From Trema orientale (lineage: Eukaryota > Streptophyta > Magnoliopsida > Rosales > Cannabaceae): DNA of 64,000 nucleotides. The translations under genes and the position numbers were made by a program. The notes below the pieces were generated by a model that was not told the origin of the DNA, ran no database searches, and was given only the letters and a program-made list of their open reading frames with translations. Below, in pieces: positions 48,054 through 59,784 of this stretch; positions within the stretch are counted from its first letter, which is position 1, and each line of letters begins with the position of its first letter. The stretch is from positions 301,036-365,035 of the forward strand of contig JXTC01000286.1 in the NCBI GenBank assembly GCA_002914845.1. The letters are read 5' to 3'.

Positions 48054-51000
48054 TTAGAGAGTTGCTTCAGCTTGTTTCTCTACAAGTTGACTTTTAAGGA
48101 ACTCTAGCACTGAAACAAGCTGGCATTGAAACAAGTAGTTGTGTAAATTTTCAAGGTCAGAAACACTAACAAAATAAAATCAGACATGAAAGTAACCTCA
48201 CCCTTGGCTCAAGACCAATTTCTTCGGATTTCAATTTCAAAGGTTCCACCAATTTTATGGCTTCTTGAAATCCGTTGACTGCCACATCCTCATTCCCTAG
48301 ACTCCTGTCCACATCTGCTACTTTAGCAAGTGAAACAGCCAGGTCCAGAATCTGTAATCATGAGAAGCAAGGGCCAAAAAAGAAAAGCACAAAGGCCATA
48401 CTTGAGAACCGCAATAAATCTTGGAGGTAAAATAAATGTACTTGTATATGAAATCAATATTCTAGTTGTAATTCAGGAACTAGTATGAGTTCGTGAGGGA
48501 ATTAGTGAGTGAGAGAAAGAGAGTGACTCAGTGATAAGGGCAGAAGGTTAGGGGGGGTAGAAAGGATGAAGTTTAGGCTCACCATTGCACTAATATGATT
48601 AAAAACATACCCTTAAACAGAAATCAAAACCTAAACAGCCTGAAAAAGAACTAAGACAGAAACACATCCAGCATCAGAGGGAAAAGGTGCTAAGATTTTA
48701 GGAAGGAATAGAAAGTTATTGAGACGAAAAAAAAAAAAAAAACACAAGCCAATGGTGTTGAACGTAAACCATCCACAGTGAAAAGACTTCTAAAAATATG
48801 CATTTTTATTAGCTCCAAAAAATTGTCCGCTTAAAAATTTCTTTTGGAACAAAGTTTTATGCCTACTTACAGAGTAAATCTGATAACAGGTTTGTGATTT
48901 GATGGCCATAACTGGTATGACTTTTCTCAGAACAGTCTAGATAAAGAACACAGAGCGAGTGTTATTTGCGTCCATTACTTAATATCACTTGAAATATTTT
49001 CAGATACTCAAGATAAAGAAATATAGCAAGTCTTATTTGAACTTTAGTGCAAAATAATATAAAGTATAACCCCAAAAACAGCTCCATTATTAGCTAAGCC
49101 AATCCATGATTTTCATCAAGTAGCAAATGTCATATCAAAATTTAACCTAATGGATTCAACAAATATGCTAAAATGTAATATTGACTATTGAGATTCCAAG
49201 TTATCACTGAAAGAAATAATTGCAGACAAGTAACATTCAAACTTTAACCAAAACGAAACAACATTAATGTCAAGTATGAAAACATATTACTTCATCGTGT
49301 GAAAAAAGAGTGATATAATCATAAGTCAAAATAAAATGCTAACCAGAGAAGAAACATTTGGATTATCCTTGACAGCATCACGTCGAACGTTTAAAGACCG
49401 AAAATAGTAAGATCTTGCAGCTTGCAGATCTCCATCGTAGTATTTAAGATCTCCAATTTTGTTCAGTGAAACAGAAAGTGTATGTGTTATCTGTAAAACA
49501 GTTCAAAGACAAATCACCATAATTAGGACCTTTGGTTAAGATCTAAGATGCCAATATCACATAGTAAAGGTTGCTACACAATAACCTCCAGATCATTTCT
49601 TGGTAGTTTTGAAAGAAATTCAACACTCTCTTCAAAATAAGAAACTGCAGAAGCAGCATCACCTGTTGCTCGACTGCAACAAAAATGAAAGATTTAAGCA
49701 CACACTCAAATAACCACACAAGATCTCAAAACATCATGAAAGTATTAAGTATAATATTCTTTCCTGTATGAATAATTCCTTAAAGCTCTCATAATGATGC
49801 ACCAATAATAAAAATAAAGCTCTTATACACAGTATCATTTGCAAGACCACATGACTCTTTTTGTACTTTATTCACCATTGACCATACCATAGTGAACTAT
49901 AATGCTTAAACCCTTATCTCTCCCAGGAAACTTAAAAGTTAAACCTGGTTCAATACTAAATTGATATAATGCATCTGGCCCTGGGGAGGTAATTTTAATA
50001 ATGACTTGGCAACAAGAAGTCGACCGAAAAAAAGAACTTGAGCTTGAAACTATACTCTGAGACATGACTTCCTTTCCTAGAAGGTTTCTTCACCATAATA
50101 CTATTTATATTTACAAGATAATGGATAAATTATCTTGTATAAATTTGTATGGAGAGCTATTGTCCCATCGAAAGTGAAGTTTTTTGCTTGGTCTCTATGC
50201 GCAACAGACATTCCAAAGGAGAAGACCTTATCAATGTATTTCTCCAAACTGGTGAGTTTTGTGCAAAAGAAATGAGGAATAATCGAATCATCTTTTCTGC
50301 AATGCGAGTTGTCATTGCAATTTTGGTGGAGGTTATGCAGGGAATTCGATTTAAGTTGTTCCGGGTAATATTTTATCATGGATTCAAACTGATGCTGATC
50401 AGCATGGGAAAGGACGCAGAAAAATCTTATGGAATTGTGCGATATGGGCTTCTTTGTGGGCAATCTGGGGTGAAAGAAATTCTAGGATTTTCAATGACGT
50501 ACATGGGACTATAGAAAATTTATGGGAAAGGGTTCAGCTCTGGGTTGCATTGTGCGTTAAGGAACTAAATGATTTCAGGGATTTGTTGTTTTCTGACATG
50601 CTAAGGGGCTGGTCGAATCTGTTACAGTTTTTCGTGTGTTTTGTTTTTATTTTCGTTTTTCAGTTTGGGGACATCTTGTTCCTATATTGTAGTATTCTTA
50701 ATTTGATAATACAAAGTGTCTCATTTCTTTTCCAAAAAAAAAAAAAACATTATAATTGATAAGAACCGCAAAATACAAGAAGTTTGGCTAGTGCTAGTAC
50801 TCGTATCAGACATAAATCAACTACATTAATAAAACACACTCCTCATGTTACATATCAACAAACTTCTAAATTCGCAGGCTTAATTTCAACCAAAAGATAC
50901 GAAAGGAAAATTATTAGACACATTGCAAAATCAACTATTTTAATGAAAAAGAAAGAGTACAAGAAGACAATGAGAGAGAAAACAGACCAGCAGTCACCAA

Positions 51001-52004
51001 GCATACCCAGAACTGCCCCAAGCTGAGAACATAACTCAGAGGAGTTGCCCGTTTTTTCTAACTGATCTCTGATATCTTCTGCACAAAGACTGAGCCTTGA
51101 CTTGGCACTTTCAATATTTTGGGCCCGAAATGCCTGCAGGTGAAATGCCAGAGCCAGTTTTAAATAAAGCACAAGGAAAATGCAACACAAACTAACCAAA
51201 GCGCAACACAAAAAGCTAAAAAGACTCATTATACGCAACAAAACTCGAGTCGGAGAAAAGAGAATAGCTTCCAAAACATTAGCAGCAAAGTGAGTAAAGC
51301 TGACCCTCATGGCATGTTGAAACAAGAAAGCACCCCTCTCCAAAGACACATCCTCATAAATCACAGTCTTAGTTTTCGGAGACACAGCAACAGCTTCCTC
51401 CTTATTATCCTCGGAATTATTATCAACCTCCTGGGTTCTCTTAATTCTAGCATGACCTTCAATGAACCGATCCACCAAGCTCTGAATCTTCTCATCCTCT
51501 TCAATCTTCTCTATATCAGCTCCACACAATGGACAGTCCTTGAACCTTGAGATACAACCTCTAAATCCCAACAAAAGTGAAAATTAACAAACACCCAGAA
51601 AAACTTAAACAACTATAAATAAATAGACACATAAAAACAAAAAAAACAAAAAAAAAACAACAAAACCAAAATCTTAAATACTAAAAACTCAATGGCTCTT
51701 ACTTGCAAAAAGCATGAGAACAAGGAACACATCTGGCACATTGAAAGATAAGAGCTTGGCAAATTATGCAGCTAAGTGGGCCCAGCTTGAACGTCTGAGA
51801 ATCATATCCAAATGGGCACTTTGCCTCTACCACTGGTGATGGTGATTGTTGTTGTTCTTCTTGTTGTTGTTTGTTGTTGTTATTATTATTAGTAGCAGTA
51901 TTAGAATTAGTTGCAGCACTTGGAGAATCAAACCCAAAGGGGCATTTCTTTGGAGAACCGTCATCTGGGCGAGAAGCTTTCACGAATGGACAAACTGGTG
52001 TCAT
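48054..52004 (-). CDS. NCA1: NO CATALASE ACTIVITY 1 (RING-type zinc finger and TPR-like protein)
   Basis: In Arabidopsis, NCA1 is a cytosolic chaperone-like protein that binds catalase and is needed for its full activity under stress. Coding exons, 5' to 3': 51703-52004, 51305-51560, 50988-51133, 49586-49673, 49344-49490, 48202-48351, 48054-48119. All phases agree and sum to 1155 nt, 384 residues, close to the usual length. The start is the ATG at 52004, three bases after a TTGCAG acceptor, so upstream ATGs are intronic. Residues 1-70 carry three CPF motifs (Cys5, Cys21, Cys63) and an Asn/Gln-rich stretch. The RING finger spans 79-113 (Cys79, Cys82, Cys95, His97, Cys100, Cys103, Cys110, Cys113). 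VIYEDVSLERGAFL leads into the helical TPR-like half (about 175-380), which includes EDIRDQL, LGAVLGMLGDC, LNKIGDLKYY and SLAKVADVDR. The end is VEKQAEATL. An L1-type LINE sits in intron 4. Confidence 0.94.
50140..50746 (+). mobile_element. 5'-truncated LINE (L1-type) in NCA1 intron 4
   Basis: The plus strand carries the C-terminal part of a plant L1 ORF2. WRAIVPSKVKFFAWSLCATD matches the zf-RVT segment, and further on, in another frame, LWNCAIWASLWAIWGERNSR and IENLWERVQLWVALCVK match the end of the protein. It finishes with a thirteen-base A tail (50734-50746). It lies antisense to NCA1. The frame is interrupted by stops after the first segment (TGA following VQKK), so it is dead. The 5' limit and the target duplication are not clear. 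Confidence 0.85.
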
Positions 52005-52185
52005 CTTCTGCAACAATCAATACCTAATTTCCATTCAATTCAATCCAATCCAATCCAATGCATCACCATAATCCCCAAAGTTATCACCCAAAAAAAAAAA
52101 AAAAAAAAAAAAAACCAAAAAAAGACCGAAAAAAAAAAACAGAAGCTAAAAAGGATGAGACCAAGAATGTGAGAGAAGTCCTTAC

Positions 52186-52330
52186 CTAACAGAATTGGAG
52201 GTTTCGACGATTAATGGATGAAACGACGTCGTTTAATTCTTCTTCCTCTTCTTCTGCCTTTTTCTCTTGAGAAATTGGGGAAAGGAAATGAGAAGTGAAT
52301 GGAGGGTGGTCGGTGCCTGATGCGCTTAGT
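52186..52330 (-). other. NCA1: 5' untranslated exon of NCA1
   Basis: A donor (TGTTAG/GTAAGG at 52185/52186) and the acceptor just before the start codon define a leader intron of 178 bp (52008-52185). The leader exon includes a TC-rich patch near 52240-52270 and its 5' end is estimated near 52330. The leader intron contains a run of A at 52088-52113. Confidence 0.65.
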
Positions 52331-53254
52331 TTGTTGTTTAGATATTTATGGATTTTTTTTCTTATTTTGGAAATGACCCCTCCTTTTTTACTTATTTTAT
52401 TTGCTACCCTTTTTTTCCTCCCCTAATATTGTTCTTGTTTGTTTTTATTTTGCTTTCCAGAATTATTATGGTCACAAAAATAGATACATATGTCACACTG
52501 AACGACCAAATAGATATGATCAAAATCCGTAATACAAGCATAACCAGTCATCATCAACAGAGTGAAGTATGGGGAGCGAGACAGAAGCATTCTTTTTTTT
52601 TTTTTTCTCTTTTTCTTTTTGATCGTATTTTTTCTTTTACTTTTTCTTTTAGAATTTTCAATCTATTAATAACGAAGAATTATAAGGTAAAGGTATATCT
52701 ACATTTTTATACTTTATATTTTGAGTGTTTGTTCAATTTATACATGTTATTTTATCCTCTATTAAAATTTATAATAAATTCATATCATTTATGGTCAAAC
52801 ACTAATTGTGATCATTGAGTTTACCTAAGTGTCATTTTAAACTTTATTTAGAAATAATTTCGATATAAAATTAATAACTAGTAACAAATTTTAAAAAAAA
52901 TCTAAATTAGAAAAATGTAAAAACCTAGGATGTTTTTAATATTTATCAATTTAGTTATTAATTTTAAATGAACTTCAAATTTGAATTACATTTTAAAAAT
53001 ATATATTTAATTTCAAAGGGAATTTTGGCAAACACATTGATCAAAATTGGTGTTTTGAACCATAGATGATGTAAATTCATTACAAGTCTCAAATCTGAAA
53101 ATCAATAATGGTAATAACTAAAATGTAAGATATACGCAAATAAATACAATGTTTAGAATTACTAATATCTCTAAATTAAAGGGTTTCTATCACTTTTACG
53201 TATAAAAACTAAAAAAATTACAAAAATACGAAACTCAGATTTTTTTCAAATTTT
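52331..53254. other. Promoter side of NCA1 and gene-free stretch
   Basis: T-rich sequence follows the presumed NCA1 start. The long open frame at 52348-52818 is of Phe- and Leu-rich low complexity and reflects T runs. No element with clear ends was seen. Confidence 0.5.
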
Positions 53255-53505
53255 CGTACGGTTTTTATTAGAAAAATATCATTTTTTAAAAAATATTTAG
53301 AAAAATATCATTTTAAAAATCGTTACTGGTTACCAGTTTCTGAAAACTGGTTACCGGTTACTGATTACCACTTATATACTAGTTATAAATACCTTTAGTT
53401 ACCAGTTAGAAACTGGTTACCGGTTACTGGTTACTATTTTAAAAATGATATTTTTCTAAATATTTTTTAAAAAATGGTATTTTTCTAATAAAAATCGTAC
53501 CGCAT
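53255..53505. repeat. Foldback element with GGTTACC-rich loop
   Basis: The left arm (GTACGGTTTTTATTAGAAAAA, then AAAATATTTAGAAAAATATC) pairs with the right arm (GATATTTTTCTAAATATTTT, then CTAATAAAAATCGTACC) to form a stem of about 75 bp. The loop is built of repeats of ACTGGTTACCGGTTACTG. Relatives of both the arms and the loop motif occur at 53600-53990 and in the 40-43 kb cluster. Confidence 0.7.
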
Positions 53506-53599
53506 CTTCAAAAAACACTGACTACCGTATTTTTCAAATTTTTTTGCAAAAACACCGTATAATGTCTAATTTCCCCTAAATTAAATATGGCTTATTTCA

Positions 53600-53990
53600 A
53601 AATTCTAGGCCCAAAGAACCAAAAATTGAAAAATCTCAGATGTGCCAAAGTTTTTGAAAAATCCCGGATTGATTTAGAAAAAATCCATTTTTAAAAAAGT
53701 ATTTTAGAAAAATAACACTTGTAATAAATATTTAGAAAAATAACACTTTATCTTCAAAATTAGTATTTTTCAATGGTACTCGAGATAACCAATTATGTTA
53801 TTTGGGATAATCAATCTAGTTATTAAGATATATCATTAATTAATAAAAAATGGTACTTTTCTAATTACTTTTAAAAGTAATATTTTTCTAATCAAAATCC
53901 GAGATTTTTCAAACAATTTAAAATCCAGAATTTTTCATTTTTTTTTGAAAAATTACCATAAAAAGTCACATTTCCTCAAATAAATATTAT
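53600..53990. repeat. Diverged relative of the foldback family
   Basis: The sequence GAAAAATCCCGGATTGATTTAG and repeated TATTTAGAAAAATAACACTT on the left pair loosely with GTAATATTTTTCTAATC and CCGAGATTTTTCAAAC on the right, around a loop with CTCGAGATAACC and ATTTGGGATAATC motifs. Similar text occurs at 40245-40565. No coding sequence. Confidence 0.5.
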
Positions 53991-56900
53991 GTTAGTAATT
54001 TTGTATATTTGTATAATGACTTAGATGGAAGGATTATTTTTATCTGCTAACCATAATTTGAGAGATAAAATTGTTCATGAAAATATATATGTATTATATA
54101 TATGCAGGAGAGTTTTCAATGAAGATTCTTGTTTTTATTCTACTAACGGATATTTTGATGAAGTTAAAAATGACCTGGAATAATAGGTTAATTTCACATA
54201 TTTTCAATTTTATTTTGGCTCCATCCATGGGTAATTGCACATTTGTAATTTTTTATTTCTTTTATAATTTTTTTGAAAAATTTAATACATATTAATTGAA
54301 AAATTAAAATGGAACTCTTAGTATTTTGTGTAGTTCTTATGAAATTATATCAATTAAATTATTTACAAACTATATTTTTTAATATTTCATATATATGCCA
54401 TTTGTAAAATTTTCATAATTGTAATTGTAAATGTTTCTGTTTGATTCTCTAGTTTATCTTAGCCTATATAAACATTATTATCATTCATAGAGATCTTTTC
54501 TTTAATGTTCCTTTTTTATTTAGTTCTTTCTATTATGCTATGCATACCTTCTTACAAGAGCATTGTATTATCATTATGTTCAAGAAAGTAATGTTTCATA
54601 AATTTATAATTGGTCAATAATTCTACCAAATCAAAATTGCACATAGTTTTTAAAAATAATTATTGTGTCATATGTAATAGGAAATAGCTAGGAACAAGAG
54701 TACATGTATAATGTGAGTTTTTTTTTTTCCCCCTTTTTTTGACAATTATAATATGAATTTTTAATGCAATTGTATTATCCTTTATTAAATTATCTAGGAA
54801 GTATATGTCTAGCACTCTAATGTGAGCAAAAGAAAAAAAAGTGAAATACAATAAACTTTATAATAGGATTAAAAAATGTAAAATATATATTAAAAAGGGA
54901 ATTTAGTAAATTAATATCTATATACTATCATGAATAAAATAAAAATAGACATAGGTTCTTTTTTTTTAATTTAAAAAAAATGTACTTTTCAACGAAAAAC
55001 AAATGTACATAATGTAGAGATATATTCCAAATATAATGTGTATGAAATATCGAAAAATGTGAAGAAAAACATGAAATATAAAAAAAAAAAAAAACAGAGA
55101 GAAAATGTATTAAGGTAATATATTTGAATCCTAAAAAAAAATAGCATACTAGGAATAGGAATGAAAAAAAAAATGGAAAGGGAATTTTTAAAAAATAAAA
55201 TAAAATTATCCAACTCATCAGGTCACAAACAAGTTATCTATTTTTTAAGTTTTGAATAACTTTCTATATTTATATAGGAATTAAATACATTAAAATTTTT
55301 AGTAAAATTACTAATATTATTATAGCCATTATATCAAAATCCAAATAATTCAAATTAAAGTACATATCTATAGAGTAAAAATAAAAATCTCCTTTAAAAC
55401 TTTACCCATATATATACACTTTGCAAAAGAGCTCCTTTTAACGAGTCTCTTTAGTAATAAGTTTTTTTCAATATTGTTATCATGTAGCTAGCATTTTTAA
55501 TATTATACTCGACAATGTTGTATTGCCAAGACTTTGTGATTCCATGATACTCGATAAGTATATCGAGCCATTTTGACAAATTGGGTAAAAAAAATAATAG
55601 GATTATTATTTGTAGTCATGCTCATGTCACTAGTTATTTTATAACTTAAAATACTAGGTCTATTTCTAAAATTACTAAATGTGATGGACTATTTTAGCAA
55701 ATTTCCTAAAGATATTATATAACGAGCCTTATAACATGTGCATTTACCACGGGTTATCTACGGAGTATTTATCAATAGTATAAATAGTTATATATAACGT
55801 ATTTGTTATACTACCTATAATAGGTAATAATATTTTACAATAATATGATAATTACTTAAAACATGAAAAGATAATCATTTATTATTGCTCAGTAGTTTTT
55901 TGTATAATACAAATTTAATTTTTTTTTTTTAGTTTTTCTTATTTTTTATATTATAATTATATGTTTTATAGATATTTATTGTAGATAAAAAAATTTTGTG
56001 ATTTTTTCCCTTTTTAGTTTCTTATTAATTAAATTTTTGGATATATCGTTTTTTTTCTATGTTTTGCTGTTAATCGTATATATGTATTTTTTATATATAT
56101 AAACACTGACAATTTTATGATTTACTTATGAGTTTTATATCTAATTTAATTTAGTTGTTTTTTTAATTGAAATACAATTCATGCTTTTTTTTGAATTTTT
56201 TTAATATAATTATGTTAAAATACTTTAATAGTATCGATATTATCCTCATGTCTTTTCTTTACTTATGGTATTGCTAGGCTTTTTTTTCCTTTTTTTTTTT
56301 AAATACAAATCACTATTTTATATACTTGCTTTAAGATATCAATTATTTATATTAATTGCATATTTTCATTTTATTAATCAAAATCATTGTAATGAAAGGA
56401 GAAAAAAATAAACATGTAATTTAAATGATTAGGTTTATAAATTTGTGTCACCTATCTAAAGTATCTTGTGGTATCGGTGTTATACTTATATCTTTTCTAC
56501 GTTCCAAGTATTGCTTGGCGTACTACTTGGCATTTTTCTTTGATAGAAATCACGTATTTTACGTACATGTTTTGGGATATCAACTATCTAGCGTAATCAT
56601 ACTTTTATTTTACTACTCAAAATCTTTGTAACTAAGAGAAAAAAAATAAAATAAAAGAATTTGAATTAGATACAAAATTAAAGGCCTTTGATCTAAATGA
56701 ATAAAATATTACATTATAAATACAAATAAAATCCAATACATAATAGGAACAAAATTGTTTTAACAATCTCTCAACAATATAATAATTTTAGAATGATATT
56801 AATTACAATATACTTTGCTTCTTCCTTCCTCCTCCTTCACAGTAAAACTTTCATCCTTCTCTTCACCAATCAAGTCCTCAGTAATTATGTATGCCTAATT

Positions 56901-57289
56901 TTTTGTATATATTATAATTATATAATAATATCTAGATAAATATAGGCGAATAAATACATAGATATATATATAATATTTGGCTCAGAAATATAGTAATATT
57001 ATCAATATATAGCAAGTTTATAAGATAATATTCTTTCAAGTATTTATACAGCCACCTAAGAAATAATTTCCTCCTTATGCAAGAAAAGTACTTCTGGAAA
57101 TTGAGAAAACAGGCAGCATATTATCAGTCTAGTAAAAAAAAACTTGCCATATATATTATACTGGTCAAATAACAGTAGGAAGATCATAAGAGTATAACTT
57201 GAAACTGCCCAAATACTACCAGGTGCATAAATCATAAGAGTATAACCAGAAATTATCCAAAAACTACCAGGTGCATAAGGGTTGAAATA
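53991..57289. other. Very AT-rich gene-free stretch
   Basis: No gene or well-bounded element was recognised. Between about 56160 and 56650 a block of roughly 230 bp appears twice in diverged form (the shared parts include AGTATCG-TATTAT, TCTTTTCT and TATTGCT-GGC), suggesting a local duplication. Homopolymer A and T runs are common. Confidence 0.5.
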
Positions 57290-58153
57290 AAGAAAAATTA
57301 ATAGAGAGATGAAAAAAATCTTAAAAGAGAAGACTGAGAAAGAATACTCAAACAGGATTTAGAAAAAGAAAACAAAGAGAAAAAATACTGAGTTTTAATA
57401 CATATATACAAATCCAAAAAAGAATTTTGAAACCGAGATCCGAATAAAATGATTGAGCAAACTCAAACCTGACAACTAATTCCCACAATATCCAAGGGAT
57501 AAAAACTATAAAATGACTCCCTAACAACAAATGAAGTTTACTATACAATAACAAAAGCTATTATACACAACAATTTTCGGGCAGTTAGTATACTACTCTA
57601 TATAATCGAGGAATAAATACTAATCATTGCCAAATAAATAGAAAGTCATACAGTAGGACTGGAAAACATTAAAGCAGAGTTAAGTTAAAAAAAAAAAGAA
57701 AAAGAAATATTGAATAAAAGAAATTAAAAGAAGAAAAGCTAGAATTAACTAACAGGGAAAGAAAAAGTAGAAAAAACAAGGAAAAAGGACTCAATAACAA
57801 GATAAAGAAAAAGAAACGTATCAAATACAGAGGTAGTAAGAGAAGTACAATACCCTTTTGCGATATTGAATCCAAAAACAAAGAAACAAATATTTATACA
57901 TAATAAATGCTATACAAACAATGCAAATTAATGGAGGACATAATAAAATATAACTAAATTCAAATATAACAAACCTAATAAAACATTTTAACAGTTCATA
58001 ATTTTTAATACAACAACAAACCAATAAATATATCAATATCACATTAATAACACAGAGAATGGATATTAATTAACAGTAGAACAAAATACTGATATAATTG
58101 GAAGAAAAGAGACAGAAATAAATACAGACAATAAAGTATAATAAATACATATA

Positions 58154-58344
58154 GGGCCCGTTTGGGATGACTTTTACTTCCTGAAATAAAAGTTCCAGAA
58201 GATCTTCCTGGAAAAGCTAGTGGGTCCATGCTTCATTAAAAAGATCTTTTAATTAAAAAAAGATCTTCTGACAATTCATCCAAACACCCCCAAAAATAAC
58301 TTTTAGACTCCAAAAGATCTTTGGAAGCCATGCCAAACAGGCCC
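58154..58344. mobile_element. MITE with GGGCCCGTTTGG ends
   Basis: A 191-bp element. The left end GGGCCCGTTTGGGATGACTT pairs with the right end, which on the opposite strand reads GGGCCTGTTTGGCATGGCTT. The trinucleotide ATA occurs directly outside both ends, as in three-base PIF/Harbinger-type duplications. AGATCTT palindromes lie inside both arms. Confidence 0.75.
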
Positions 58345-58720
58345 ATAGTACCTGAAGTTCTTTCCAAAAAAATCCCTTGCAACTAACTTTCAGCCGTGTA
58401 CAGATTATACACAGAGCATACAAAAAGGTAGAAAAACAGTGGATGCAATGAAGGGAGATAACAGTAATTTTAGTGAATTATAAACATGAAGAAAGGTGAA
58501 TAAAGGTAAAACATGAAGTGTATACCAGATAATTAGAACATATATATAATCAGGTAGCACAAAAAGATACGTAAGAGGCTTTAAAGTAAAGTTAAACAGG
58601 TGGCAACACCCCAATAAGACATGTAATAAAAGAAATTTTGTCTTAAAAAAAAGTCAGAAACTTATCAAACACAAATACTTAAAGTAAGCATATAGTCAAA
58701 ATAAGTATTGTTAAAAAAAA

Positions 58721-58872
58721 GGGCACATTTACGGTAGGGGCGTCCCTACGTAAGGTCCTGTTTATATACCGTTTGATGGGAATCTGTGTATAAACAGATT
58801 CTCCACAGATTCCCATCAAACGGTGTATAAACAGCGGCCTTACGTAGGGGCGCCCCTACTACAGTCGCCTCC
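58721..58872. mobile_element. Hairpin MITE copy 1 (CTACGTAAGG family)
   Basis: GGTAGGGGCGTCCCTACGTA at the left pairs with TAGTAGGGGCGCCCCTACGT read on the opposite strand at the right, and the arms continue through ACCGTTTGATGGGAATCTGT almost to the centre. The whole 152 bp is a near-perfect hairpin. Two further copies lie within the next kilobase. Confidence 0.85.
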
Positions 58873-59229
58873 TAAAAAAAGCCTCCAAAAATATATTTTG
58901 AAAAAGAAATTCCCTCGTTACCCTACTCTAATTCTAATTTTTCTTTTTATTTTTTACCTTTTTTTTTCCCACTCAGTCTGAACAACGTAAAAAAATTAAA
59001 AGAGTATAATTAGATTTTAGATACAGTACTCAAATCATAAATATGAATAGACAGAGCATTAATTACAAAAACAAAGATCATAATAAATAGCAAAAAAATC
59101 TAGAATAGATAACAAATATCAAAGCCGAAAAGACATAAAAAAATTCAAGAACACTCCAAAAAACACCGTAAGAATTTTTGAGAAAACATAGACAAAATTA
59201 TTTGGAGATAACCATATACTCATACACAT

Positions 59230-59308
59230 TATCATATATATATACATATATATATATACACATATATATATACACATATATATATAATATAACATATATA
59301 TATATATA
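59230..59308. repeat. TATA/CATA microsatellite
   Basis: About 80 bp of alternating TATATA and CATATA units directly precede hairpin MITE copy 2. Confidence 0.8.
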
Positions 59309-59460
59309 GGAGGCAGCTATAATAGGGGCGCCCCTACGTAAGGCCCCTATTTATACACCGTTTGATGGGAATCTGTGGGGAATCTGTTTATACAGAGATT
59401 CCCATCAAACAGTATATAAACAGGGCCTTATGTAGGGACGCCTCTACTGTAGACGCGCCC
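59309..59460. mobile_element. Hairpin MITE copy 2 (CTACGTAAGG family)
   Basis: Same arms as the copy at 58721: AATAGGGGCGCCCCTACGTA on the left and, on the opposite strand at the right, CAGTAGAGGCGTCCCTACAT, with ACCGTTTGATGGGAATCTGT inside. It sits at the end of a long TATA-rich microsatellite (59230-59308). Confidence 0.85.
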
Positions 59461-59614
59461 ATATATATATTTTGAAATTATAGTAAAAAATCCAATAGGA
59501 ATAAATGAAAAACAAAACCCGACCCCAAACTTATAAAATGCAGAACCAAAAGACCCACTGGCCCACTAACTGGAGGTCTATATCAACAATCCAAATTTAA
59601 AAAAAAAAAAAAAA

Positions 59615-59784
59615 GGGATGGCTACGGTAGGGGCGTCCCTACGTAGAGTCATGCCTTAATTATCGTTGGATGGGAATCTGTGGAGAATAACGGGAATCTG
59701 TGGAGAATCTATTTATATAGAGATTCTCATCCAACGGTGAATAGACAGAGCCCTACGTAAGGACACCCCTACTGTAGACGCGCC
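59615..59784. mobile_element. Hairpin MITE copy 3 (CTACGTAAGG family)
   Basis: The most diverged of the three copies: GGTAGGGGCGTCCCTACGTA on the left, CAGTAGGGGTGTCCTTACGT on the opposite strand at the right, with CGTTGGATGGGAATCTGTGG inside. A short internal duplication of GGGAATCTGTGGAGAAT makes it longer than the others. Confidence 0.82.

Noticed and set aside
49868-50065. 65-codon Ser-rich frame on the minus strand within NCA1 intron 4
   Set aside because: It lies between well-defined exons, has no splice sites in phase with NCA1 and no recognisable motif.
52348-52818. 156-codon frame on the plus strand
   Set aside because: Phe/Leu-rich low complexity over T runs, without homology or a plausible promoter.
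58721-59784. CRISPR-like array of three similar units
   Set aside because: The units are 150-170 bp hairpins with unequal spacing in a plant genome, so they are MITE copies and not a CRISPR array.
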